From Acidimicrobiaceae bacterium (GTDB lineage Bacteria > Actinomycetota > Acidimicrobiia > Acidimicrobiales > RAAP-2): 64,000 bases of DNA. Below are positions 1 through 8,829 of this stretch, piece after piece. The first letter of the stretch is position 1, and the number at the start of each line of letters is the position of its first letter. The position numbers and the translations under genes are program-made. The notes below the pieces were generated by a model, which was given only the letters and a program-made list of their open reading frames with translations, was not told the origin of the DNA and ran no database searches. The stretch spans positions 19,610-83,609 of the forward strand of contig DAHUZK010000044.1 in assembly GCA_027306605.1 (NCBI GenBank). Reading direction: 5' to 3'.

Positions 1-601
1 CGCCCTGGGCCGCCTTGATCAGGCCCGCCCCGCTCACCCGCGCCCATCGGACCCCCCGGATCTCGTCCAGCGGGAGATGCGGGACATTGAGGTTGAGCAC
101 CGTGCGGGCCGGTGCGGCCGCCAGCACGGGGACGAGCGCCACGGCCAGGTGGGCGGCCGACTCCCACGGGGCGGGTTCGTCGCCGGCCCGGAGCGAAACG
201 GCCAGCGCGCTGATCCCGAGCTGGCTGGCGGTGAGCGCCGCGCCCACGGTGCCCGAGTGGAGCACCGAGCGGCCGACGTTCACGCCGTGGTTGATGCCCG
301 AGACCACGAGTCCGGGTCTGGCGCCGACCGCTCCGAGCGCGCCGGCGATGACCGACAGGGCCGGCGACGCATCGAGCCCGTAGGCCTCGACCTGCTCGGC
401 GCCTTCCACGTACGCCCGCTGATAGCCGATGGCGGTGCCGTCGGTCACCGAGCCCACGGCCGCGCCGGCGCCGCTGTAGTTGGAGCTGGGGGCCACGACG
501 ACGACCTCGTGCTCGTCGCCGGCCCAGGCCACCAGCGCTCGTGTCAGCGCCGCCAGACCGGGCGCGCCCACGCCGTCGTCGTTGGTGACCAGGATCCTCA
601 C
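1..601 (-). CDS. surE: 5'/3'-nucleotidase SurE (3' end outside window)
   Basis: The reverse strand, read from a GTG at 601, begins V-R-I-L-V-T-N-D-D-G-V-G-A-P-G, the N-terminal metal-site signature of SurE (the paired Asp residues bind the divalent metal). Later come the SNYSG and SGINHGVNVG blocks, both typical of SurE. SurE removes phosphate from nucleoside 5'/3'-monophosphates in the cytoplasm. About 200 codons are present and the frame runs off the left edge; full SurE proteins have about 250-270 residues. The GTG start places the metal motif at residues 6-8, as usual. Family assignment is firm; physiological substrate unknown. Confidence 0.93.
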   Translation of the reverse strand, partial: MRILVTNDDGVGAPGLAALTRALVAWAGDEHEVVVVAPSSNYSGAGAAVGSVTDGTAIGYQRAYVEGAEQVEAYGLDASPALSVIAGALGAVGARPGLVVSGINHGVNVGRSVLHSGTVGAALTASQLGISALAVSLRAGDEPAPWESAAHLAVALVPVLAAAPARTVLNLNVPHLPLDEIRGVRWARVSGAGLIKAAQG

Positions 602-648
602 GCGCCGCCACCCTACCGGGCGCCCCCGAGGTGTCCCGAGAAACCCCT

Positions 649-744
649 GAGGGTTCACCGGGCATCCCCGGAGGGTTCACCGGGCATCCCCGGAGGGTTC
701 ACCGATCCCCGGAGGGTTCACCGGGCAACCCCGAGGTCTCACCG
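649..744. repeat. 22-bp tandem repeat, about 4.5 copies
   Basis: The unit is GAGGGTTCACCGGGCATCCC plus CG. Copies lie at 649-670, 671-692, 693-711 (three bases deleted) and 712-733 (two changes), with a decayed piece to 744. The array fills the gap between the divergent surE and aldose epimerase genes, so it would sit in both promoter regions. Confidence 0.9.
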
Positions 745-811
745 AGGGCGTGGCGGGCCCGGACGCTCGCCCGCCCCCGCGCCTGTCCCTGGTCTGCTTC
801 AATTCTCGCCG

Positions 812-1756
812 ATGCCGTCCCAGACCCCCCGCATCTCCGTCGCGTCGCCCACGGGGCAGCAGTGGCGGATCGGCCACGGCCGGCACGAAGTGGTGGTCTG
901 CGAGGTCGGCGCGACCCTGCGCCACTACGCCGTCGGGGACAGGGCGGTCATCGACGGGTTCGGGCCCGACGAGTGGTCCCACTCGGGGCGGGGCCAGGTC
1001 CTGGCGCCCTGGCCGAACCGGCTGGCCGACGGTCGCTACGAGTTCGACGGGGTCCGTGCCCAGGCCGCGCTGGACGAGCCGGAGCGGCGCAACGCCATCC
1101 ACGGTCTCGTGCGTTGGCTGCCCTGGACGCTGCAGACCCGCCATCAGAACCAGCTGTCGCTGCGCCTGCAGCTGCACCCGTCGCCGGGGTACCCCTTCTC
1201 GTTGCTGCTCGAGCTCGAGTACCACGTGGGCCGCGACGGCCTCACGGTGGCGACGACGGCCCAGTCGCTCGAGGAGGGTTCGGTACCCTTCGGGCTGGGG
1301 TTCCACCCTTATCTCGCCGCCGGGACGGAGACGGTCGACGGTGCGATCCTGCACGTGCCGGCCCACCACACCCTCGACCTCGACGACCGGGGGCTCCCGA
1401 CGGGCGCGCTCACGCCCGTCGAAGGCACCGACCGCGACTTCACCGGATCACGCTTCATCGGCCCCGCCGTGCTCGACACGGCGTACACGAGCCTGGTGAG
1501 GGACGCCGACGGCATGGTCCGGGTCGGCCTCGACGCGCCCGGCGGCGCCACGGGGGCCACGCTGTGGGCCGACGCCGGCTTCCCGTACGTGATGGTCTAC
1601 ACGGGCGACACGCTGCCCGAGGTGGCACGCCGACGGCGTGCCGTCGCGATAGAGCCGATGACGTGCCCGCCCAATGCCCTGCGCAGCGGCAAGGACGTGA
1701 TCGAGCTGCAGCCCGGCCAGCCATGGACGGGCCGGTGGGGGATCACCCCGCGATGA
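812..1756 (+). CDS. galM: Aldose 1-epimerase family protein
   Basis: 314 residues from ATG 812. Aldose epimerases (mutarotases) interconvert alpha and beta anomers of sugars such as galactose and glucose. Seen: PWPNRLADGRYEF around 67-78 (substrate-binding Asn/Arg), NAIHGLV around 94-100 with H97, GFHPYLA with H165 (the two catalytic-site histidines), and AIEPMTCPPNAL near the C-terminus holding the expected base Glu. Length matches the short actinobacterial GalM-like proteins. The upstream frame stays open as far as 77 but shows no family similarity, so this ATG is preferred. The stop overlaps the next start by 4 bp (ATGA), so the two are probably co-translated. The exact sugar is unknown. 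Confidence 0.87.
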   Translation: MPSQTPRISVASPTGQQWRIGHGRHEVVVCEVGATLRHYAVGDRAVIDGFGPDEWSHSGRGQVLAPWPNRLADGRYEFDGVRAQAALDEPERRNAIHGLVRWLPWTLQTRHQNQLSLRLQLHPSPGYPFSLLLELEYHVGRDGLTVATTAQSLEEGSVPFGLGFHPYLAAGTETVDGAILHVPAHHTLDLDDRGLPTGALTPVEGTDRDFTGSRFIGPAVLDTAYTSLVRDADGMVRVGLDAPGGATGATLWADAGFPYVMVYTGDTLPEVARRRRAVAIEPMTCPPNALRSGKDVIELQPGQPWTGRWGITPR

Positions 1757-2493
1757 GCGACTCCCCGCTCGCCGGTCGCGTCGTCGCCGTCACCGGGTCC
1801 TCCAGCGGGATCGGGGCGGCCACGGCTCGGGCCTTCGCCGCGCTGGGCGCGTCCGTCCTGGTGAACTCCTCGCGTTCGGTCGGCGAGGGTGAGGCGGTGG
1901 CGGCGTCCCTCGATGATGCGCGCTACGTGCAGGGCGACATCACCGATCCCGACGTGCCGGGGCGCATCGTCGACGCCGCACTGGACCGGTGGGGACGGCT
2001 CGACGTGCTCGTCATCAACGCGGGCACCACCGTCGTGATCCCGCACCACGACCTCGAGGCGGCCTCGCTCGATGTGTGGCGCCGGATCTTCGAGGTGAAC
2101 GTCTTCGGCACGTGGGCCATGTCCGTGGCGGCGCTGCCCGCCTTGCGCCAGGCGGGTGGAGCCATCGTCAACGTGGCGTCGCTGGCCGGCGTGCGCCCCA
2201 CGGGCTCGTCCATTCCCTACGCGTCGAGCAAAGCGGCGCTCAACCACATGACGGTGCTCCTGGCCAAGGTCGTCGGCCCCGAGGTCCGGGTCAACGCCGT
2301 CGCGCCGGGCCTCGTCGACACCCCGTGGACCGCGGACTGGGACGCCGTCCGCGCCGTCGTCCAGCAGGTGGCCCCGCTCAAGCGGTCGGGCCGCCCCGAG
2401 GAGGTGGCCGAGGTCATCGTGGCCCTGGCGCGGGCCGAGTACGTCACCGGTCAGGTCGTGGGGGTGGACGGCGGCATGTCCATCGCCACCTGA
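1753..2493 (+). CDS. Short-chain dehydrogenase/reductase (SDR)
   Basis: 246 residues. Classical SDR: cofactor motif TGSSSGIG at 14-21, NAG at 89-91, and catalytic Ser143-Tyr156-Lys160 with the standard spacing (YASSK). The C-terminus has the usual YVTGQVVGVDGG block. Such enzymes oxidise or reduce alcohol/keto groups with NAD(P)(H). The start overlaps the epimerase stop (ATGA), so the pair probably acts on one sugar or polyol; the substrate cannot be read from sequence. Confidence 0.88.
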   Translation: MSDSPLAGRVVAVTGSSSGIGAATARAFAALGASVLVNSSRSVGEGEAVAASLDDARYVQGDITDPDVPGRIVDAALDRWGRLDVLVINAGTTVVIPHHDLEAASLDVWRRIFEVNVFGTWAMSVAALPALRQAGGAIVNVASLAGVRPTGSSIPYASSKAALNHMTVLLAKVVGPEVRVNAVAPGLVDTPWTADWDAVRAVVQQVAPLKRSGRPEEVAEVIVALARAEYVTGQVVGVDGGMSIAT

Positions 2494-2503
2494 CCGCGCC
2501 GGC

Positions 2504-2552
2504 CTAAGGCCTAGGGCGCAGGGCGTAGGGCCTAGGGCGTAGGGCCTAGGGC
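2504..2552. repeat. 7-bp tandem repeat (C/G)TAGGGC, 7 copies
   Basis: Seven consecutive 7-bp units (CTAAGGC, CTAGGGC, GCAGGGC, GTAGGGC, CTAGGGC, GTAGGGC, CTAGGGC) fill the gap between convergent genes. The unit at 2532-2538 supplies the TAG stop and last codons of the minus-strand DUF2236 gene. Confidence 0.92.
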
Positions 2553-3488
2553 CTCGTCGGGCGGCGGGCCCACCAGCCAGCGCAGGGCGGCCGTCATGCC
2601 ACGGGTGAGGGGCGCCACCGCTCCCACGTCGACGAGGAGGTCGATCGGCGCCGCGGCCGACAGACCCAGCTCGCGGCGGGCCCAGCCCGGCAACACCCCC
2701 ACCGCAGCGGCGACCACCAGCGCGTACACGGCGCGCTCACCCGGGCGGCGGGCCACGCCGCGCAGGAGCCAGTCCCGGGCCGCCCTGGCCTGGGGGCCCA
2801 TGTAGAGGCCGGGGCGCATGCGCAGGAGGTAGCTCTCGACCTCGTCGACCGAGCGCGGCACCCAGTCCGCCCCGAGCGCCAGGGCGACCGGTGCCACCTC
2901 GTCGTAGTAGCGGTCGCACTCGTGGCGTGTGAGCGGCTGCGCTCCGTAGCGCTGGGAAGATCTCAGGAAGCTCGACATCTCGGCCACGTGGATGAAGGTC
3001 ACGAGCTCCGGGTCGTCAGCCGAGTAGGGCCGGCCGTCCGGTGCGACGCCATGAACGCGCCGGTGGACACGCCGCACCTGGGCCACGGCTGCCTCCGCCT
3101 CGGCCACGGTGCCGAACGTCGTCGTGCCGACGAAGGCCGCCGTCCGGCGCAGCCGCCCCAAGGGATCCTCTTGGTAGCTCGAGTGCTCGGCCACCCCGGC
3201 CATGGCCAGGGGGTGCAGCGCCTGCAGCAGCAGGGCACTCACCCCGCCGATCAGCATCGTCGGCAGGTCGGCATGGACCCGACGGGCGATTCCACCGGGG
3301 GGCAGGTAGGCCTCCAGCGGGTCGGTGGCCATCGGAGCCCGCTTGCCGGTGATGCCGATGGCGCGCCGAACGTTGCGCGCCACGTCCCCACGCGCGGGCG
3401 CGGCCAGCCCGCCCACCAGGCGGAGAGGCGCCGCCGCCACGGCACCGCCGAGTGCCGTGGCGCGCTCCACGGGGTTCAGGGTCGCCAC
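2532..3488 (-). CDS. DUF2236 / oxygenase MpaB-like family protein
   Basis: 318 residues from GTG 3488 (an ATG at residue 53 is an alternative). The family core is seen as RRVHADLPTMLIGGVSALL followed by LHPLAMAGVAEHSSY; H92 and H102 match the conserved haem/metal-associated histidines of DUF2236 proteins, a family that includes latex clearing protein and MpaB-type oxygenases. A hydrophobic stretch lies near residues 245-260. The last residues (EALGPTP) are encoded by the 7-bp repeat array, so the C-terminal tail is repeat-derived. Divergent from the PanE-like gene, 39 bp apart. Substrate unknown. Confidence 0.8.
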   Translation of the reverse strand: MATLNPVERATALGGAVAAAPLRLVGGLAAPARGDVARNVRRAIGITGKRAPMATDPLEAYLPPGGIARRVHADLPTMLIGGVSALLLQALHPLAMAGVAEHSSYQEDPLGRLRRTAAFVGTTTFGTVAEAEAAVAQVRRVHRRVHGVAPDGRPYSADDPELVTFIHVAEMSSFLRSSQRYGAQPLTRHECDRYYDEVAPVALALGADWVPRSVDEVESYLLRMRPGLYMGPQARAARDWLLRGVARRPGERAVYALVVAAAVGVLPGWARRELGLSAAAPIDLLVDVGAVAPLTRGMTAALRWLVGPPPDEALGPTP

Positions 3489-3527
3489 GACGAGAGCTTT
3501 GCATGCCGCACATGGCAGAGTGCAGTC

Positions 3528-4514
3528 GTGCGCTTCGTCGTCATGGGTGCCGGGGCCATCGGAGGGGCCGTCGGGGGCCGTCTGTTCCAGCAGGGGTTCG
3601 ACGTCACCCTCGTGGCGCGGGGCGCGCACGGAGAGGCCCTCCGGGCGGGCCTGGTCCTCGAGGCGCCCGACGAGACGGCCACGGTGCCGGTGCCGGTCGT
3701 GACGGATCCGGCCCAGGTGGCGTGGGATGCCGACGGCGACGGGGCGCCGGTGGTGCTGCTGGCGGTGAAGGGGCAGCACACGGACCAGGCGCTGGCCCAG
3801 CTTCGGGTGGCCCCGGAGCGGACCGCCGTCGTCTGCATGCAGAACGGTGTCGAGAACGAACGCCGTGTCCTTCGCCACTTCGCGCAGACCTATGGCATGT
3901 GTGTGATGTGTCCGGCCAGCCAGTTGCGGCCGGGTGTCGTCCAGATCCATTCCGCCCCGGTCTCGGGGCTGCTCGATCTCGGCCGGTATCCCGCCGGCCT
4001 GGGTGAGCGCGGGCAGCAGATCGCCGATGCGATCGCCACGACCACCTTCCAGTCGACGGCTCGAGCTGACATCATGCGGTGGAAGTACCGCAAGCTCCTT
4101 ATGAACCTGGCCAACGCGGTTGAGGCGCTCGCCGGTCCCGAGGGGCGATTCGGCCCGCTGGCCCGCGCCGCGCGGCAAGAGGGCGAGGAGGCACTGGCCG
4201 CGGCCGGCATCGACGTGGCGAGCTCGGACGAGGACCGCGCCCGCCGCGGCGATCACCTGCAGATGTCGCCCACGTCGTCGGGGGAGTGGCGGGGCGGGTC
4301 GAGCTGGCAGAGCCTGGCCCGGGGCACCGGGTCCATCGAGGCGGAATTCCTCAACGGTGAGATCGTCCTGCTCGGTGCCCTGCACGGGGTGCCGACGCCG
4401 GTGAACGCCCTCTTGCAGCGGCTGTCCCTGGCCGCCGCCGCTGACGGCGCGCCGCCGGCCTCGTGGCGCATCGAGGATCTCAGCGCGCTGGCCGGGATCG
4501 ACCACGGCGGCTGA
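3528..4514 (+). CDS. PanE/ApbA-family ketopantoate reductase-like protein
   Basis: 328 residues from GTG 3528. The N-terminal Rossmann motif GAGAIGG is at 8-14 and is followed by the family's LVARGAH segment; LLAVKGQHT and VVCMQNGVENE are typical of 2-dehydropantoate 2-reductase-type enzymes, and the conserved catalytic Lys lies in RWKYRKLLMNLANA. The family reduces 2-ketoacids with NADPH; true PanE makes pantoate for CoA, but many paralogues act elsewhere, so no symbol is given. The TGA stop lies inside a tandem repeat. Confidence 0.82.
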   Translation: MRFVVMGAGAIGGAVGGRLFQQGFDVTLVARGAHGEALRAGLVLEAPDETATVPVPVVTDPAQVAWDADGDGAPVVLLAVKGQHTDQALAQLRVAPERTAVVCMQNGVENERRVLRHFAQTYGMCVMCPASQLRPGVVQIHSAPVSGLLDLGRYPAGLGERGQQIADAIATTTFQSTARADIMRWKYRKLLMNLANAVEALAGPEGRFGPLARAARQEGEEALAAAGIDVASSDEDRARRGDHLQMSPTSSGEWRGGSSWQSLARGTGSIEAEFLNGEIVLLGALHGVPTPVNALLQRLSLAAAADGAPPASWRIEDLSALAGIDHGG

Positions 4515-4585
4515 CCGGCGGCTGACCGGCGGCTGACCGGCGGGACGGTGACGGCGGGACGGTGAGCGGCGGGACGGTGAGCGGC
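4511..4585. repeat. Tandem repeats spanning the stop codon of the PanE-like gene
   Basis: Three perfect 11-bp units CTGACCGGCGG start at 4511, 4522 and 4533; the TGA of the first is the stop codon of the upstream gene. They are followed by three units of GGGACGGTGAGCGGC (first one base shorter) at 4542-4585. The array ends just before the stop of the convergent sulfatase gene. Confidence 0.92.
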
Positions 4586-4593
4586 AGAATGCC

Positions 4594-6879
4594 TCAGTCG
4601 GCGTGCAGAGCGGCGCGGATCTCGTCCGCCGGGTCCGCCTGCAGCATCCCGGGCGCGTCGAACCGGACCTGGTGCACGGTGCCGTCGAACGGCGCCGGCG
4701 GCGCGTACCGTGGCGAGACCGGGAAGCCGGTGTCGTAGCCCAGCCTGAGGCCGGCTCCGCCGTGCTGCAGCGCCAGGGGCAGGGTCCCCTCCACGCCGCA
4801 CGCGTCGACCTCGTCCCCGTCGACGAGCAGGACCATGCGACCCGGATCCTCGCCCGCACCCGGCCCGTAGAAGACGGCGAGCTCGTGCGTGCCGGCCACA
4901 ACGGCGTCGGCCGCGGCCAGCTCGATCACATCGTGGGCCCGGGCGAACGAGAAGTGCGGCCGGGCCTCGACGAGGTAGAGGGCGTAGCCGCCGAACCGGT
5001 CGCCCAGCGCGCAGACCACGCCGGACGCGCCGGCGCCGGCGGTCTCCACGTCTGCGCTGATCCTGAAGCCGCCCCAGAGCATCGGCACGGACTCGTCGTG
5101 CACCGGGCCGCCGCCCGGGTGGAAGGTCCGTGACGAGCCGGCCGGCCAGAGCGGCGGGATGAAGCTGGCGAGACGATCGACCAAACCGTCGGAGATCGGC
5201 AGCACGTTGTTGCGGGCCGCCTCTTCCGCCCACAGCGTCGTCAGCTGAGCCAGTCGCCGGGGTTCGTCGGCGGCCACGTCGACGGCCTCGGAGAAGTCGC
5301 GCGAGAGATCGAAGAGCTCCCATCGGTCCTCAGCGAAACTGCGGCTGCCGCTGACGAGCTCCTCCTCGTCGAGGACGCCCGTCCCCACGTGGTTGGTGGT
5401 GGCTTTCCACCCCTGGTGATAGATCGAACGGGAACCGACCATCTCGAAGTACTGCGTCTCGTGCACCTCGGACGCGGCGGGGTCGTCGAGCAGCGGCAGC
5501 AGGCTGACGCCGTCCATCGGGAGCTGCGTGGTGCCGTCGACCTCCCGCGGGGCCTCGAGACCTATGGCGTCGAGGATGGTGGGCATGAGATCGGTGACAT
5601 GGGTGAACTGCGATCGCACGGCGCCGCGCCGAGCCACGCGGTCGCCCCAGTGCACCACGAGCGGCGTGCGCGTGCCGCCCAACCACGTGTAGCGCTTCCA
5701 CAGCCTGAGCGGCGTGTTGCCCGCCCAGGCCCACCCCCACGAATAGTGGTTGTAGGTGCTGAAGCCTCCCCAGTCGTCGTAGTGGGCCAGGTTGTCCGTC
5801 GTCGACTCGCGCCGGTGGGCGGTGAAGCGGTGCTCGTTCACGCTGCCAGCCGCTCCACCTTCGGCGCTGGCGCCGTTGTCCGAGAAGACCAGCACCATGG
5901 TGTTGTCCAGCGCACCGAGCACGCGGAGGGATGCGAGCAGGCGCCCGAGCTGCGCGTCGGTGTGGGTCAAGAAGCCCGCGAACACCTCCTGCTGGCGGGC
6001 GAGGATGCGCCGCTCTTCGGCGGAGTGGTCGCTCCAGGCGCGGACCCATGGGGGCCGCGGGGTCAGGACGGTGCCTGCCGGGACCACACCCGATGCCACC
6101 TGCCGAGCGAACAGCTCGTGGCGCCATTCGTCCCATCCCTTGTCGAAGGCACCCCGGTACGGCTCGACCCACTGCGGGCTCACGTGGTGCGGTGCGTGAA
6201 CGGCGCCCGGCGCGAAGTACAGGAAGAAGGGCTTGCCCGGCGCACCCTGTTGTTGGTCCTGGACCATGCCGACGGCTTGGTCCACCAGGTCCTCGGTCAG
6301 GTGGTACCCCTCCTCGGGCCGTCGCGGCGGGTCGATGTAGTGGTTGTCGCAGACGAGGTTCGGCGTCCAGTGGTTGGTGTCCCCCTGGAGGAAGCCGTAG
6401 TAGCGCTCGAAGCCGAGTCCGAGCGGCCACAGGTCGAAGGGCCCGGCCGCGGAGCGCTGCCAGCGAGGTGCGAGGTGCCACTTGCCGACCGCCAGCGTGG
6501 AGTACCCCGCGTCCCGCAGCAGGCGCGGCAGGGTGGCCGCGGTCTTGGGGAGGCGGGCGGTGTAGCCGGGAAACCCGAGTGGGATGTCGGCCAGGAAGCC
6601 CATCCCGACGGCGTGGTGGTTGCGCCCGGTGAGGAAGCTCGCCCTGGTGGGGGAGCACAGCGCCGTGACGTGGTAGCGCGTGAAGGGAGCGCCGCCCGCC
6701 GCCAGGCCGTCGATGTGCGGCGTGGCGATGTCCGAGCCGAACGCCCCGAGCTGACCGAACCCGGTGTCGTCGAGCACGACCACGACGATGTTGGGGGCAG
6801 CGGGATCCGGCCTGGCCTCGGCGGGGAACCGAGGGCTCGAATCGGCGACGGTCAGGCCGATCTGGTGGCGCTGGTCCAT
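4594..6879 (-). CDS. Arylsulfatase (type I, formylglycine-dependent)
   Basis: 761 residues from ATG 6879. The sulfatase signature C-S-P-T-R-A-S-F-L-T-G-R is at 75-86; C75 is the residue oxidised to formylglycine. Metal ligands D37/D38 lie in VVVLDDTGFG, and GKWHL plus the FSDNGAS block (more metal ligands) follow. The roughly 250-residue C-terminal part resembles that of large arylsulfatases of the Pseudomonas AtsA type. Hydrolyses sulfate esters. No signal peptide is visible, so it is probably cytoplasmic. No maturation enzyme (FGE) gene is seen in the window. Substrate unknown. Confidence 0.93.
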   Translation of the reverse strand: MDQRHQIGLTVADSSPRFPAEARPDPAAPNIVVVVLDDTGFGQLGAFGSDIATPHIDGLAAGGAPFTRYHVTALCSPTRASFLTGRNHHAVGMGFLADIPLGFPGYTARLPKTAATLPRLLRDAGYSTLAVGKWHLAPRWQRSAAGPFDLWPLGLGFERYYGFLQGDTNHWTPNLVCDNHYIDPPRRPEEGYHLTEDLVDQAVGMVQDQQQGAPGKPFFLYFAPGAVHAPHHVSPQWVEPYRGAFDKGWDEWRHELFARQVASGVVPAGTVLTPRPPWVRAWSDHSAEERRILARQQEVFAGFLTHTDAQLGRLLASLRVLGALDNTMVLVFSDNGASAEGGAAGSVNEHRFTAHRRESTTDNLAHYDDWGGFSTYNHYSWGWAWAGNTPLRLWKRYTWLGGTRTPLVVHWGDRVARRGAVRSQFTHVTDLMPTILDAIGLEAPREVDGTTQLPMDGVSLLPLLDDPAASEVHETQYFEMVGSRSIYHQGWKATTNHVGTGVLDEEELVSGSRSFAEDRWELFDLSRDFSEAVDVAADEPRRLAQLTTLWAEEAARNNVLPISDGLVDRLASFIPPLWPAGSSRTFHPGGGPVHDESVPMLWGGFRISADVETAGAGASGVVCALGDRFGGYALYLVEARPHFSFARAHDVIELAAADAVVAGTHELAVFYGPGAGEDPGRMVLLVDGDEVDACGVEGTLPLALQHGGAGLRLGYDTGFPVSPRYAPPAPFDGTVHQVRFDAPGMLQADPADEIRAALHAD

Positions 6880-6939
6880 GGTGCGAGGGTAGACGGTGAC
6901 CCGACCGCGAGGCCGGGGACGGCGGTAACGTTGTCGCCG

Positions 6940-7224
6940 ATGCAGGGCCATGTCCCGGGACCACCCTCGCCGCACTTTCCGGAGGGGCTGGGCCCTTTCA
7001 TCGGCTATCTGGCCACACGTGAACCGCGCCCCCTCGGCGAGCGACCCCCGGGTGAGCCGGCCTGGGACGAGCTCGACGGCACCGCGCCGGACGAGCTCGA
7101 CGACGTGGGTGAGTGGGAGCCGATGCACCGGCCGCTGATCAAGGCCATTGCCGTGGTCGTGTCCATCTCGCTCGTCGTCGCCGGCGTCGGGACCGTCCTC
7201 GAGGTCCTCCTGGCATCACGCTGA
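6940..7224 (+). CDS. Small membrane-anchored hypothetical protein
   Basis: 94 residues from ATG 6940. The N-terminal two thirds are Pro/Glu/Asp-rich and the C-terminus holds one transmembrane segment (about 68-90, IKAIAVVVSISLVVAGVG). Divergent from the sulfatase and overlapping the tail of the convergent beta-propeller gene by 9 bp. Similar small tail-anchored proteins are common in actinobacteria. No function recognised. Confidence 0.6.
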   Translation: MQGHVPGPPSPHFPEGLGPFIGYLATREPRPLGERPPGEPAWDELDGTAPDELDDVGEWEPMHRPLIKAIAVVVSISLVVAGVGTVLEVLLASR

Positions 7225-8829
7225 GCGCCGATCCCCCTGATTGGTGCGGCGCCGGCGCAGCACCCACCAAAGCGACGCGCCGATGAGGAGGACCGCGGCC
7301 GCGCCGAGGAGGACCGGGCCGGCCACACCGCCTCCGCCGCCTGACCCGGACCCCGCCGCGTGCACCGGCCGGGGCCGGGTCGTGGTCGTCGCGGGCAGTG
7401 TCGTCGTGGTGGACCGAACCCCGGCGCCGCCCGTGGCCGCAAAGGCCACGACCCGGTTCGCCGTGGCCGCCAGCAGCAATCCCGCCCCGACCGACGGGGT
7501 CGGGAAGTGGTTCACGGGTTTGCCGATCGGCGTCTTGGCCCGGATGGCACCGGTGACGGGGTTGAGACCGTAGAGGATCCCGTCGCTGCCGATCGTCCAG
7601 ACCAGCCCGGCGGCGAGGATCGGGGGGCCGCCGGGTTCGGAGCCGCTCCAGAGGAGGTGGAGGGCGGGCGGTGCCGCCGAGGTGGACACGGCCACGACGC
7701 CGCTCGTGCAGGGGAGGTAGACCGTGGTACCCGACAGGGCCACGCCTCCGTCGATGGCCGAGGAGCAGGCCGATCCCAGTGCGACCTTCTGCTTGCCGAT
7801 GCCGCCGAGTGCGGCACCGTCGAGCAGGTACGCGATGCCGGACTTGCCTCCCGCGACGACCTGGCCGTCGGGGAGCAGCGCCGGAGCCGCCGACATGTCG
7901 AGATCGCCCGCGTTGTCGCTCGCCCAGCTCGCCGGGGCGAAGTACTGCTCGAGGGTCAGCGACGGCGACAGTTCGAGCACCCCGTCGCTGTGGTCGTAGG
8001 CGTGGTTGGCCGACGTCACCGACCCGTTGCCGGTGGTGACCCAGACGTTGCCCTGCGCATCGACCACCGGTGCGGCCCCGCCCATCCAGACGGCACCCTG
8101 GCTCTCGCCGGGCGCGGCGTCGACGGTGAAGGTGGCAGGCGGGCCCCCGGTCTCGGGTACGGAGATCACGCGCCCTCGGTAGGTCGAGCAGTCGCCGTAG
8201 TTGCCGCCCATGCCGAAGACGACTCGGCCGGCGTCGAGCGTCAGCCCGGTCCGTTGGAGTAGCGCCGCCGGGGAGGCGCCGGCGGGGTCCACGTCCTGGG
8301 AGAGCTCCACCCTGCCCGTCGCCGTGTCGAGGCCGACCAGCATGTGGGCGGGAGTGCCCTTCACCAGTGCTTCGGCCACGACGAAGATCTCCGAGCGCGC
8401 CGGGTCGACCACCGGGGTGCCCGTCACCCCGACCGTCGGTGCGATGTCGCCACAGGGCAGATCGGAGGCGGGGACTGGGTTCCCCACGTGGCTCGACCAG
8501 ATCAGGCGCCCCGTCGCCGCCGAGAGCGCGTACACGGTGTCGTTCTCGGTGGCGACGAAGACGTCGTTGCCCGCCACGAGGGGCTCGCCGTACAAGGTGC
8601 CGTCGAGCACGGGGGAGGTCCAGGCGCGCGCGGAGAGGTCGACCGAAGAGACGTCCGAGGCGACGCCGGTGCCCGCCGCGTCCCCGTGGTAGACGGTCCA
8701 GTCCCCGGCGGCCGTCCCGACGCCGGGAGCGGCCACGGCCACGGACGCTCCGAGGGCCGGGACGACGCATGCTCCGAGGGCCAGGGCGACGACGGCCAGC
8801 GCCGCCGCGCACGGGCGCCGCGAGGTCAG
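7216..8829 (-). CDS. Secreted, membrane-anchored PQQ-like beta-propeller protein
   Basis: About 537 residues. Repeated propeller blades are visible (VFVATENDTVYALSAATGRLIWS, then YLLDGAA, GILYGLNPVTGAI), as in the PQQ-binding-like repeat family. It starts with an Ala/Leu/Val-rich signal peptide, and ends with a Thr-rich linker (TTTTLPATTTTRP), a Gly/Ser stretch and one C-terminal TM helix followed by RRRR, so it should be anchored outside the membrane. No ATG, GTG or TTG precedes the signal peptide in frame; the best start is CTG 8829, overlapping the permease stop (CTGA). It ends the sugar ABC cluster and may bind a carbohydrate or protein ligand; catalytic activity is not evident. Confidence 0.7.
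   Translation of the reverse strand: MTSRRPCAAALAVVALALGACVVPALGASVAVAAPGVGTAAGDWTVYHGDAAGTGVASDVSSVDLSARAWTSPVLDGTLYGEPLVAGNDVFVATENDTVYALSAATGRLIWSSHVGNPVPASDLPCGDIAPTVGVTGTPVVDPARSEIFVVAEALVKGTPAHMLVGLDTATGRVELSQDVDPAGASPAALLQRTGLTLDAGRVVFGMGGNYGDCSTYRGRVISVPETGGPPATFTVDAAPGESQGAVWMGGAAPVVDAQGNVWVTTGNGSVTSANHAYDHSDGVLELSPSLTLEQYFAPASWASDNAGDLDMSAAPALLPDGQVVAGGKSGIAYLLDGAALGGIGKQKVALGSACSSAIDGGVALSGTTVYLPCTSGVVAVSTSAAPPALHLLWSGSEPGGPPILAAGLVWTIGSDGILYGLNPVTGAIRAKTPIGKPVNHFPTPSVGAGLLLAATANRVVAFAATGGAGVRSTTTTLPATTTTRPRPVHAAGSGSGGGGGVAGPVLLGAAAVLLIGASLWWVLRRRRTNQGDRRSA

Noticed and set aside
77..811. Long N-terminal extension in frame with the aldose epimerase
   Set aside because: It is antisense to surE and crosses the tandem repeat; the epimerase family begins near ATG 812.
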